From: Desulfuromonadaceae bacterium
GTDB lineage: Bacteria > Desulfobacterota > Desulfuromonadia > Desulfuromonadales > Desulfuromonadaceae
Direction: 5' to 3'
Assembly (NCBI GenBank): GCA_027065245.1
Contig: JAMOOS010000114.1
Location: forward strand, 1 to 13,650
Length of the DNA stretch: 13,650 nt
Every line of letters begins with the position of its first letter. Position 1 is the first letter of the stretch. The notes beneath the pieces were generated by a model. That model was not told the origin of the DNA, did not search any database, and saw nothing but the letters and a program-made list of their open reading frames with translations. A program made the translations under genes and the position numbers. Of the stretch, positions 1 to 5,865 are shown piece by piece.

Positions 1-2
1 AG

Positions 3-230
3 CATGGCAACAAACTGCGACCAACGGGAAAACGAGCGGAATTTCTGCCCCACATGGTGCCTGTTGGCGAGGTGCTGAAATTCATGTCTCGGGAAAATTC
101 GTACAATTTGAGAAAGAACAGTGCTACAATGTGCCATGGCTTTGGAACTCCTTGTATTCAATGTGTTTTTGTCGAAATCATTGTAACACAATCGGGTTCC
201 AAAGCCTTCTATTTATTGATCAATTTGTGA
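3..230 (+). other. Possible 3' end of an unrecognised gene entering from the left edge
   Basis: Reading frame 3 is open from the window edge to a TGA at 228-230 (about 75 residues, no start needed because it enters from outside). The first 30 or so codons (for example GKRAEFLPHMVPVGEVLKFM) look protein-like, and DNA up to about position 90 is richer in GC than what follows. After that the DNA becomes AT-rich and contains a long inverted repeat, so the natural end of the gene may have been lost. Frame 2 is also open over the same stretch, which weakens the case. I do not recognise a family. It could be a truncated gene tail or plain noncoding DNA. Confidence 0.22.
138..206. repeat. Long inverted repeat / hairpin between left-edge DNA and the TA pair
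   Basis: GGCTTTGGAAC at 138-148 is exactly complementary to GTTCCAAAGCC at 196-206. The stem can be lengthened by a G-T and a C-G pair to 13 bp. The 43-nt interior holds a second short stem, TGTGTT (162-167) with AACACA (185-190). It lies 37 bp beyond the antitoxin stop, so it could slow transcription leaving the TA operon, or it could be the end of a lost mobile element. There is no clear T-run, so I do not call it an intrinsic terminator. Confidence 0.5.
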
Positions 231-243
231 GACAGTAGTGGAG

Positions 244-519
244 TTAAACTAAAGCTACACGAATATCACGACCAACAGCTTGGGCAAATTTTTCAAGGGT
301 AGATAAACGAATATCTGTTGCATGGTTCTCCATTCTGGAAATGACAGATTTACTGGTTTTAAGTTGCCGGGCAATCTGTTCTTGCGTCATACCGGCATCT
401 ATGCGGGCTTGCTTCAAAAGCATACCTAATTTGAATGTTTCGAACCGTTTATCGTAATCTTTCCAGAAATCGGGATCTTTTTGCATCCGTTGTTGTTTAT
501 ATTTTTGCAAATCGCTCAT
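244..519 (-). CDS. HigA-like XRE-family antitoxin
   Basis: A 91-residue cytoplasmic DNA-binding protein, the likely antitoxin partner of the upstream RelE/HigB-type toxin. It should neutralise the toxin and repress its own operon. Residues about 31-85 form an XRE/Cro helix-turn-helix (LLKQARIDAGMTQEQIARQL, then SKSVISRMEN as the recognition helix region). Residues 1-30 are a charged N-terminal extension of the kind that often contacts the toxin. The start at 519 is supported by AGGAGG (525-530 on the minus strand) five bases upstream. Its ATG overlaps the toxin TGA as ATGA (516-519), implying translational coupling. Gene order is toxin then antitoxin, as in higBA and unlike most TA pairs. The stretch is noticeably richer in AT than the metabolic genes, consistent with horizontal acquisition. 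Confidence 0.85.
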   Translation of the reverse strand: MSDLQKYKQQRMQKDPDFWKDYDKRFETFKLGMLLKQARIDAGMTQEQIARQLKTSKSVISRMENHATDIRLSTLEKFAQAVGRDIRVALV

Positions 520-863
520 AATAACCTCCTTGAAAAATAGTCTTTTTTCCGTTGCTCGGCTATTTTAATTTCTTTTTTGGGAATCTTTTGAGTTTTTTTG
601 GTGAAAGCATGATTCAGTACAATCAGGTCATTACCATCAAAAAACCCTAATAAACGAAAAATGTTGCTTGCATATCGAATTCGCACCTCCCAAAGGTCAG
701 TCGATTCAAGCTTTTTAAAAAATTTGCGGGGTACAATGTCAATAGTCTCTATTAAATCAAGTACAAAGAAAACCTTCTCAACTTGTTTATTGCTGAGAGA
801 TTCAAGGAAATCGGTAACCGGACATTTCCCATTTTCAAGATGATAGAAAATTATTTTTCTCAT
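516..863 (-). CDS. RelE/HigB-family toxin (phage Gp49-like, DUF891 type)
   Basis: A 115-residue toxin of the RelE/HigB-like Gp49 family. Members with this fold are generally ribosome-dependent mRNA interferases that cleave mRNA in the ribosomal A site. The signature is in the C-terminal half: LWEVRIRYASNIFRLLGFF (about residues 57-75) followed by a hydrophobic strand, LIVLNHAFTKKTQKIP and a lysine-rich helix with KDYF. This is the family pattern W-E-x-R, then an FR strand, then 'HaF.KKtqktP'. Length is normal for the family (about 100-120 aa). It starts at 863, where no strong Shine-Dalgarno is visible, and ends inside the antitoxin start codon. Weak translation of the toxin with strong coupled translation of the antitoxin (AGGAGG) would keep the antitoxin in excess. 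The gene appears intact. Confidence 0.85.
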   Translation of the reverse strand: MRKIIFYHLENGKCPVTDFLESLSNKQVEKVFFVLDLIETIDIVPRKFFKKLESTDLWEVRIRYASNIFRLLGFFDGNDLIVLNHAFTKKTQKIPKKEIKIAEQRKKDYFSRRLL

Positions 864-871
864 ACAGCAAA

Positions 872-889
872 GTTAGCATATTTGCTAAC
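872..889. promoter_or_regulatory. Palindromic operator ahead of the toxin-antitoxin operon
   Basis: GTTAGCA (872-878) and TGCTAAC (883-889) form a perfect 7-bp inverted repeat around TATT, centred about 17 bp before the toxin ATG. Position and symmetry fit a binding site for the dimeric XRE antitoxin, so I infer autorepression. That the site is bound by this antitoxin is not shown by the sequence. Confidence 0.6.
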
Positions 890-921
890 AAAGGGCAAGT
901 GTTACAGCTTAACAGGTTGAA

Positions 922-927
922 ATTATA
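922..927 (-). promoter_or_regulatory. Candidate -10 box for the toxin-antitoxin operon
   Basis: On the minus strand this reads TATAAT, a perfect sigma-70 -10 hexamer, about 59 bp before the toxin ATG. The matching -35 region is poor (GTTATA or CGTTAT at 16-17 bp spacing), so the promoter is only plausible. The palindrome at 872-889 would then lie in the early transcribed region. Confidence 0.35.
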
Positions 928-947
928 GGCACTTAAAGACATATATA

Positions 948-966
948 ACGCCCATGCAATTGTGCT
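948..966 (+). repeat. Left inverted repeat of the RAYT unit
   Basis: 19-bp sequence ACGCCCATGCAATTGTGCT, the reverse complement of the copy at 1418-1436 with one mismatch. Confidence 0.65.
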
Positions 967-1001
967 TTTCTTTTGTTTCCATCTTATGCCACACTCTCCT
1001 T

Positions 1002-1424
1002 ATGCCAAGACTCAAGACAGGCTCGCATAGACGCTCCCGGTGCGCTTCGTCACATTATCTGCCGGGGAATTGAGCGCCGCACAATTTTTGAAGATGACCG
1101 TGACCGTGATGACTTTGTTGGTCGCTTGTCGACTCTTTTGCCGCAGACGGCGTCCCGCTGTTACGCCTAGACATGACGGGAGCTGGGCGTATTGCCTATT
1201 CATTTCATTTGGATGCCATCGTTTGCGCGGGCAGGGAATATCGCCTCATTTTCGCACATCACCATCATTTCCTTAAAATCCGCCATCCCGTAGGGGTGTA
1301 TGGCAATGCACCCTTGTAAAACGACCAGATTGGCGCAACTCAGCCTGCGGTAAGCCGTGCGGTTGAGCGAGGACGGGGGATTGCGGGCGAGGTTGGTATC
1401 AGGCTTTCAAAACAAAAAGCATAA
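1002..1424 (+). pseudogene. REP-associated tyrosine transposase (RAYT, Y1_Tnp family), degenerate
   Basis: The N-terminus RQARIDAPGALRHIICRGIE with RRTIFEDDRDRDDFV is the classic start of RAYT / IS200-like Y1 transposases (canonical form MPRQARIDAPG.LHHI..RGIE). The expected ATG-CCA-AGA is at 1002-1010 but is separated from CAG-GCT-CGC by 7 extra bases (1011-1017). Removing these restores MPRQARID, so the gene is frameshifted at codon 4. The frame then stops at TAG (1168-1170), where the family has a Trp codon after CYA. A family-like C-terminus, GATQPAVSRAVERGRGIAGE, reappears in another frame and ends at TAA 1422-1424. Only about 160 bp separate these pieces, so the HUH and catalytic-tyrosine segments are gone. 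It cannot encode an active enzyme; it could still be a REP-like substrate for an intact RAYT elsewhere. Confidence 0.8.
1291..1316. repeat. REP-like imperfect hairpin inside the RAYT relic
   Basis: TAGGGGTGTAT (1291-1301) pairs with ATGCACCCTTG (1306-1316) around a GGCA loop: 11 pairs, three of them G-T. It looks like a decayed perfect palindrome. A partial copy of arm plus loop, GGGCGTATTGCC, lies at 1185-1196 (9 of 12 identical to the left arm and loop). Confidence 0.45.
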
Positions 1425-1436
1425 TTGCATGGGCGT
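1418..1436 (-). repeat. Right inverted repeat of the RAYT unit
   Basis: AGCATAATTGCATGGGCGT, complementary to 948-966 at 18 of 19 positions. Its inner end overlaps the TAA that ends the RAYT C-terminal fragment. Confidence 0.65.
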
Positions 1437-1461
1437 CCCCCCCCCATGGGCGTCCCCCCCC
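1428..1461 (+). repeat. Perfect 17-bp tandem duplication with poly-C tracts
   Basis: CATGGGCGT followed by eight C occurs twice in a row (1428-1444 and 1445-1461). The first copy starts inside the right inverted repeat of the RAYT relic, so the outer end of that repeat has been duplicated. From here to the meaB stop (1462-1546) I see no gene and no clear terminator. Confidence 0.8.
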
Positions 1462-1546
1462 ACCCGTGTTCAACGGTAACCGGACAACGCTACAACATCA
1501 AGACGTTGCAGCCAACACAACTGCCAGCGGAGAACAACTTGCACAA

Positions 1547-2521
1547 TTACATGCGCCGGAACCTCTCCAGCAGGCGGCGGCAGGCGGCGCCGGGGGTGGT
1601 GATGCCGTCGAGTACCGCCTGTTCCACCTGGGGCAGGATTGCGGCAACGTTTTTATCGTTGATGAACAGCTCTTTCAGGCTGTCGTGCAGCAGGGCCCAC
1701 ATCCACTGGCGCGCCTGCTGGCGGCGGCGTTCGTCAAATTCGCCGCTGGCACGCATGGCGTCGCGGTAATCGCACAGCATCTGCCACACGGCGTCGATGC
1801 CGTCGTTGTTCAGGGCGCTGCAGGTGAGTACCGGTACAGTCCAGTTGTTGCTGCGTGGCCGCAAAATGTGCAGGGCGTTGAGATATTGCTGGCGGGCGAT
1901 GTTGGCGCGCGCTACGTTGTCGCCGTCGGCCTTGTTGATAACGATGGCGTCGGCGATCTCCATCACCCCTTTTTTTATCCCCTGCAGTTCATCACCGGCG
2001 CCGGAGAGCTGCAGCAGCAGGAAAAAATCGACCATGGAAGCCACGGTGATCTCCGATTGGCCGACACCAACGGTTTCCACAATAATAATATCGTAGCCAG
2101 CCGCTTCGCACAGCAGCATGGTTTCGCGCGTTTTGCGCGCCACGCCACCCAATGATTCCCCCGCTGGCGAGGGGCGGATGAAGGCGTTGGGATCGCGGGC
2201 CAGGTCTTCCATGCGGGTCTTGTCGCCCAGAATGCTGCCGCCTGAGAGCTGGGATGATGGATCTACCGCCAGTACCGCTACCTTGTGTCCGGACGCGGTG
2301 AGATTGCCGCCGAAGGCCTCGATAAAGGTGCTTTTGCCAGCGCCGGGAACGCCGGAGATACCGATACGCAGACTGGCGCCGGTGTGGGGCAACAGGGTTT
2401 CCAGCAGGATTCCGGCGGCCTGAATATGCTCCGGTTTGCGGCTTTCGATGAGGGTTATCCCCTTGGCCAGCGCGCGCAATTGTCCGGCGCGGATGGCGGT
2501 GGCGAGTTGTTCAATATCCAT
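1547..2521 (-). CDS. meaB: Methylmalonyl-CoA mutase-associated G-protein chaperone MeaB
   Basis: A 324-residue P-loop GTPase of the MeaB/ArgK family. These proteins gate adenosylcobalamin delivery to methylmalonyl-CoA mutase and help replace damaged cofactor, using GTP hydrolysis. Visible motifs in order: Walker A GVPGAGKST (57-65), VDPSS (86-90), ETVGVGQSE (149-157) and the guanine-specificity motif NKAD (196-199). A family-typical C-terminal dimerisation arm follows (about 260-324). Length matches the family. The start at 2521 is preceded by an AAGGT-like ribosome site about ten bases upstream. It lies 65 bp downstream of the mutase gene on the same strand, the usual MeaB context, so chaperone of that mutase is the natural assignment. 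A hairpin at 2548-2576 may lower its expression relative to the mutase. No defects seen. Confidence 0.96.
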   Translation of the reverse strand: MDIEQLATAIRAGQLRALAKGITLIESRKPEHIQAAGILLETLLPHTGASLRIGISGVPGAGKSTFIEAFGGNLTASGHKVAVLAVDPSSQLSGGSILGDKTRMEDLARDPNAFIRPSPAGESLGGVARKTRETMLLCEAAGYDIIIVETVGVGQSEITVASMVDFFLLLQLSGAGDELQGIKKGVMEIADAIVINKADGDNVARANIARQQYLNALHILRPRSNNWTVPVLTCSALNNDGIDAVWQMLCDYRDAMRASGEFDERRRQQARQWMWALLHDSLKELFINDKNVAAILPQVEQAVLDGITTPGAACRRLLERFRRM

Positions 2522-2547
2522 GCGCTGCGTACCTTGTGACAGAAAAG

Positions 2548-2576
2548 CGGCGGCGGAAATTTGTCCTCCGCCGCCG
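2548..2576 (-). terminator. GC-rich hairpin between mutase and meaB (attenuator-like)
   Basis: CGGCGGCGGA (2548-2557) and TCCGCCGCCG (2567-2576) form a perfect 10-bp stem with a 9-nt loop. On the minus strand the stem is followed by CTTTTCT, a short U-run. It starts 11 bp after the mutase stop. It may act as a partial terminator or as a 3' stabiliser that sets mutase above meaB transcript levels. Confidence 0.6.
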
Positions 2577-2586
2577 TCGGTTTGAA

Positions 2587-4722
2587 TCAGCGTTTTTCGA
2601 TAATCGCTTCCAGCGTCTCCCGTGCCGATTTAGTTATCGGCGTGCCGGGACCGAAGATGCGTGCCGCTCCTGAAGCGTAGAGGGCATCGTAGTCCTGACG
2701 CGGAATAACCCCGCCGCAGACGATGACAATGTCATCGGCGCCGAGTTTTTTCAGCTCCTCGGCCAGTTGCGGTACCAGCGTCTTGTGGCCCGCCGCCAGG
2801 CTGGAAACCCCTACCACATGCACGTCGTTTTCCACCGCCATCTTGGCTGCTTCTTCCGGGGTTTGGAACAGCGGGCCGACATCGACGTCGAAGCCTGCAT
2901 CGGCGTAGGCACTGGCCACCACCTTGGCACCGCGATCGTGACCGTCCTGGCCCATCTTGGCGATGAGAATACGTGGCCGCCGCCCTTCCTGCTCGGCAAA
3001 CTCGGCGATGGATTTTTTTACCGCAGCAAAATCGTCGTCCTGATCACACACCGATGCGTACGCTCCCGAAACCAGTTTAATCTCCGCCTTGTGGCGGCCA
3101 AATACCTTCTCCATGGCGTCGGAGATTTCACCGACAGAGGCGCGCAGCCGCGCCGCTTCCACACACAGTCCGAGGAGATTGGTATCGCTATTTTCGCTCG
3201 CTTTGGTGATGGCGTCAAGGGCCGCCTGACATGCCGCCTCGTCACGTTCGGCGCGCATCTTGTTGAGACGCTCAATTTGCGACTTACGTACGGCGGTATT
3301 GTCGATATCGAGTACCTCAATGGGTTCCTCTTCTGCCAGCTGGTACTTGTTGACGCCGACAATTACATCGCGGCCGCTGTCGATGGCCGCCTGTTTCTTG
3401 GCCGCCGATTCCTCGATGCGCAGCTTGGGCATCCCCGACTCGATGGCCTTGGTCATGCCGCCGAGATCTTCGATCTCCTTGAGAATCTTGCGCGCTTCGT
3501 CGATGAGAGCGCCGGTGAGGTTTTCCACATAGTAGGAACCGGCCAGCGGATCGACAACATTGGTGATACCGGTCTCCTCCTGCAGTACCAACTGGGTGTT
3601 GCGGGCAATGCGTGCCGAATGGTCGGTGGGCAGGGCAATGGCCTCGTCCAGGGCGTTGGTGTGCAGCGACTGAGTGCCGCCCAGCACCGCCGCCAGCGCT
3701 TCCACCGTAGTGCGGATGACATTGTTGTACGGATCCTGCTCGGTAAGACTCCAGCCCGACGTCTGGCAGTGGGTGCGCAGCGCGCGCGACTTGGGATTTT
3801 TCGGATTGAATTGGGCCATCATCTCCGCCCACAGGTAGCGGGCGGCACGCAGCTTGGCAATCTCCATGAAAAAGTTCATGCCGATGGCGAAGAAGAACGA
3901 CAGCCGCGGTGCAAAGGCGTCGATATCCAGCCCCTTGGCCAGCGCCGCCTTTACATATTCCAAACCGTCCGCCAAGGTAAACGCCAGCTCCAGAGCGTTG
4001 TTGGCACCGGCCTCCTGAATATGATAGCCGGAGATGGAGATGGAGTTGAACTTGGGCATGTGCAAACTGGTGTACTCGATAATATCGGAGATGATGCGCA
4101 TGGACGGTTCGGGCGGATATATGTAGGTGTTGCGCACCATGAATTCTTTGAGGATATCGTTCTGAATGGTTCCGGCCAGCTTTTCCTGGCTCACTCCCGC
4201 CTCTGCCGCCGCAGCGATGTACATGGCCAGAATCGGCAGCACCGCGCCGTTCATGGTCATGGAGACCGAAACCTTGTCCAGCGGGATATCGCTGAAGAGG
4301 ATCTTCATATCCTCGATGGAGTCGATGGCCACACCAGCTTTACCGACATCGCCCACCACGCGCGGGTGGTCAGAGTCGTAGCCGCGGTGGGTGGCCAGAT
4401 CGAAGGCCACCGACAATCCCTGCTGCCCGGCAGCGAGGTTGCGCTTGTAAAAGGCGTTGGACTCTTCGGCAGTGGAAAACCCGGCGTACTGGCGCACTGT
4501 CCATGGTCGCCCGGCGTACATGGTAGCCACCGGCCCGCGCAGAAACGGCGGCAAGCCCGGCAGGGTGTCCAGATGCTCCAACCCGTCGAGATCTTCCGCC
4601 GTATATAGCGGCTTGACGCAGATTCCCTCGGGTGTATCCCACTTGAAACCGGATAAATCGTCGGTTTTCTTCTCTTTTTTGGCCTTGGCTTCCCAATCGG
4701 CCATGGTTGGCTTGTCGGACAT
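2587..4722 (-). CDS. scpA: Methylmalonyl-CoA mutase, single-chain (B12-dependent)
   Basis: A 711-residue adenosylcobalamin enzyme interconverting (R)-methylmalonyl-CoA and succinyl-CoA. The N-terminal TIM barrel (about 30-560) binds the CoA ester and the C-terminal domain (about 580-711) binds B12. The cobalamin motif DxHxxG is D593-x-H595-xx-G598, with H595 the predicted cobalt ligand, followed by GVSSLAAGH (638-646) and CGGVIP (669-674). Substrate residues match methylmalonyl-CoA rather than isobutyryl-CoA mutase: Y79 and R197 (in FMVRNTYIYPP), plus H234; these correspond to Y89, R207 and H244 of the Propionibacterium enzyme. It carries both domains in one chain with no small subunit nearby, so a homodimer as in ScpA or human MUT is likely. 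The start at 4722 has GGAAAGGA about nine bases upstream. meaB follows; the XRE-cupin regulator is divergent. Confidence 0.97.
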   Translation of the reverse strand: MSDKPTMADWEAKAKKEKKTDDLSGFKWDTPEGICVKPLYTAEDLDGLEHLDTLPGLPPFLRGPVATMYAGRPWTVRQYAGFSTAEESNAFYKRNLAAGQQGLSVAFDLATHRGYDSDHPRVVGDVGKAGVAIDSIEDMKILFSDIPLDKVSVSMTMNGAVLPILAMYIAAAAEAGVSQEKLAGTIQNDILKEFMVRNTYIYPPEPSMRIISDIIEYTSLHMPKFNSISISGYHIQEAGANNALELAFTLADGLEYVKAALAKGLDIDAFAPRLSFFFAIGMNFFMEIAKLRAARYLWAEMMAQFNPKNPKSRALRTHCQTSGWSLTEQDPYNNVIRTTVEALAAVLGGTQSLHTNALDEAIALPTDHSARIARNTQLVLQEETGITNVVDPLAGSYYVENLTGALIDEARKILKEIEDLGGMTKAIESGMPKLRIEESAAKKQAAIDSGRDVIVGVNKYQLAEEEPIEVLDIDNTAVRKSQIERLNKMRAERDEAACQAALDAITKASENSDTNLLGLCVEAARLRASVGEISDAMEKVFGRHKAEIKLVSGAYASVCDQDDDFAAVKKSIAEFAEQEGRRPRILIAKMGQDGHDRGAKVVASAYADAGFDVDVGPLFQTPEEAAKMAVENDVHVVGVSSLAAGHKTLVPQLAEELKKLGADDIVIVCGGVIPRQDYDALYASGAARIFGPGTPITKSARETLEAIIEKR

Positions 4723-4759
4723 GTAGTGATTTCCTTTCCGTGTAAAAAATTAACCCAGC

Positions 4760-4774
4760 AAACATGTTTTTAGC
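4760..4774. promoter_or_regulatory. Palindrome with TTTTAGC half-site upstream of the mutase
   Basis: AAACATGTTT (4760-4769) is a perfect 10-bp palindrome and runs into TTTTAGC (4768-4774). It lies about 38-52 bp before the mutase start, where a repressor could act on a minus-strand promoter. No consensus -10/-35 pair is obvious here. The site is operator-like by position only. Confidence 0.3.
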
Positions 4775-4861
4775 AGGAGTAAAATTTGTCGGTGCTGACG
4801 CTAACGCTTGCAGCTATCTATATCACCCGCGTCCGATTTTGCTACCCAGGTCGCAGAAGAT

Positions 4862-4896
4862 AAAAAGCTTTTTTAAATTTGCTAAAAAGTTTTAGC
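4862..4896. promoter_or_regulatory. Two adjacent palindromes, candidate operator in the divergent region
   Basis: AAAAAGCTTTTT (4862-4873) is a perfect 12-bp palindrome. Eight bases on, GCTAAAA-AG-TTTTAGC (4881-4896) is a perfect 7+2+7 inverted repeat. The second is built from the heptamer that recurs at 4768-4774, 5164-5170 and 11315-11321. Binding by the neighbouring XRE-cupin protein is a guess. Confidence 0.4.
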
Positions 4897-5175
4897 GCGA
4901 TGAAACATATCAGCTTGAGGGTTTCCTTGTCAAGAGTGATAACGGTGGTTGATATGGCTGCGTGTATACACTTTGATGCAGCTAAACAGGTAATTGTCCG
5001 CTGTTTTTATTGTTCTGCCGCGCTGATGCTCACAGCGGTGGAGCGAAAACCGCTCAAGGCAATTGATCCGCCTCTGGTGTGGATCATTTCTGTACCGGCA
5101 CAGCGGCGTATGCAAGGGGAATTGCAACCTGAAAAGCGCTGATTTTGCCTGCGTGCAGCATCGTTTTAGCCTAAC

Positions 5176-5209
5176 TTTATCGATGATAAAGGTTTTTATT
5201 GTTGATAAA
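5176..5209 (+). promoter_or_regulatory. Paired TTTATYGWTGATAAA boxes upstream of the regulator promoter
   Basis: TTTATCGATGATAAA (5176-5190; arms TTTATC/GATAAA are perfectly complementary) and TTTATTGTTGATAAA (5195-5209) match at 13 of 15 positions. Their centres are 19 bp apart. The second box ends 8 bp before the -35 hexamer at 5218. This placement fits an activator site or an autoregulatory site for the downstream XRE-cupin gene. Confidence 0.55.
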
Positions 5210-5217
5210 TAAATTGG

Positions 5218-5246
5218 TTGACATCCGCCGACATTTGGTCTATACC
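5218..5246 (+). promoter_or_regulatory. Sigma-70 promoter of the XRE-cupin regulator
   Basis: TTGACA (5218-5223), a 17-bp spacer and TATACC (5241-5246) form a near-consensus promoter. Transcription should begin near 5253, giving a leader of about 34 nt before the TTG start at 5287. The same TTG at 5218 opens the longest reading frame, but it is the -35 box and so cannot be the true start. Confidence 0.75.
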
Positions 5247-5286
5247 TTCGGTGGGAATAGAACCGTTTTTTATTTTGAGGTGTATC

Positions 5287-5847
5287 TTGGAATACAATAT
5301 CGGGGCGAAGATTAAACAGTTACGCAAGCAGCGCAAATTGACGCTGCAGGCGGTGGCTACCGAGACCGGTTTTTCTCCGGCGCTGATTTCGCAGATAGAG
5401 AACAACAATGTCTCGCCGCCAATCGCCACCCTGTCCAAGCTGGCGCGCTTTTTCGATGTCAAGATCGGTCACTTTTTCGAGGAAGAGGAAGATGTGCGCC
5501 GTTTTGAGGTAGTGCGTGTCGGCGACCGGCGGGTAGTGAGCCGGGTTATTTCCAAGGCTGGCAAAGGGCACGGCTACACCTACGAGGCGCTGTCGGTACA
5601 CAAGCTTAACAAAAGGATGGAGCCGTTCATCGTCACGGTGGCGGAGCGTAGCGAAGACGAGACTACCTACAACCACGACGGTGAGGAGTTTTTGCTGGTG
5701 CTCAGTGGCGTGGCTGAGGTGCTCCTCGATGATGAACGGATAAAGCTGGAGGAGGGCGATGCCGTCTACTTTGACTCTTCCATGCGTCACCGCCTGCTCT
5801 CCTATGATGGCAACGAGGTGCGGGTGCTGGCGATAGTGACCAGATAA
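5287..5847 (+). CDS. XRE-family regulator with C-terminal cupin sensor domain
   Basis: A 186-residue transcription factor. Residues about 6-60 form an XRE helix-turn-helix (IGAKIKQLRKQRKLTLQAVA, then FSPALISQIENNNVSPPIATL). Residues about 105-183 form a cupin_2 barrel with HDGEEF (130-135) and GDAVYFDSSMRH (157-168), which would hold a small ligand or metal. I chose TTG 5287 because GAGG (5277-5280) lies six bases upstream and a strong promoter ends at 5246; the longer frame from 5218 would include the -35 box. Members of this architecture usually control adjacent catabolic genes in response to a pathway metabolite. Lying between the mutase/meaB arm and the carboxylase arm, it is the likely regulator of both, possibly sensing a propionate-pathway intermediate. 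The ligand is not deducible from sequence. Confidence 0.9.
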   Translation: MEYNIGAKIKQLRKQRKLTLQAVATETGFSPALISQIENNNVSPPIATLSKLARFFDVKIGHFFEEEEDVRRFEVVRVGDRRVVSRVISKAGKGHGYTYEALSVHKLNKRMEPFIVTVAERSEDETTYNHDGEEFLLVLSGVAEVLLDDERIKLEEGDAVYFDSSMRHRLLSYDGNEVRVLAIVTR

Positions 5848-5865
5848 TCATGCGCGTGCAACACG

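Larger units (their letters stand above)
948..1436. mobile_element. Decayed RAYT transposase unit bracketed by inverted repeats
   Basis: The left repeat ACGCCCATGCAATTGTGCT (948-966) and the right repeat AGCATAATTGCATGGGCGT (1418-1436) are reverse complements at 18 of 19 positions. They bracket remnants of a REP-associated tyrosine transposase. RAYT genes are typically found flanked by REP/REPIN palindromes, so I read this as a single 489-bp relic unit. The right repeat overlaps the transposase stop codon. No flanking target-site duplication is evident, as expected for Y1-type elements. Confidence 0.6.
4723..5286. other. Long divergent intergenic region, palindrome-rich
   Basis: This 564-bp stretch separates the mutase start from the regulator start. 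I find no convincing gene in it: an 80-codon frame from ATG 4900 to 5142 lacks a ribosome site and has no recognisable family. It holds the palindromes and promoter listed separately. It also has two small hairpins: GAGCG/CGCTC (5041-5055, 5-nt loop) and a TGATCC/GGATCA stem around 5064-5086. No cobalamin riboswitch B12 box was found. Confidence 0.6.

Noticed and set aside
1425..2155. Plus-strand open frames opposite meaB (including a 229-codon frame)
   Set aside because: Shadows of meaB, whose GTPase motifs are on the minus strand.
2767..4608. 613-codon plus-strand open frame opposite the mutase gene
   Set aside because: Antisense shadow of a strongly conserved gene with GC-rich codons; the protein has no recognisable motifs and no supporting ribosome site.
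4900..5142. Possible 80-aa small protein in the divergent intergenic region
   Set aside because: No ribosome site before ATG 4900, no recognised family, and it overlaps hairpins; more likely noncoding.
4723..5286. Cobalamin riboswitch ahead of the B12-dependent mutase
   Set aside because: I looked for the B12-box core GCCACTG on both strands in this gap and did not find it; the leader lacks a recognisable riboswitch layout.
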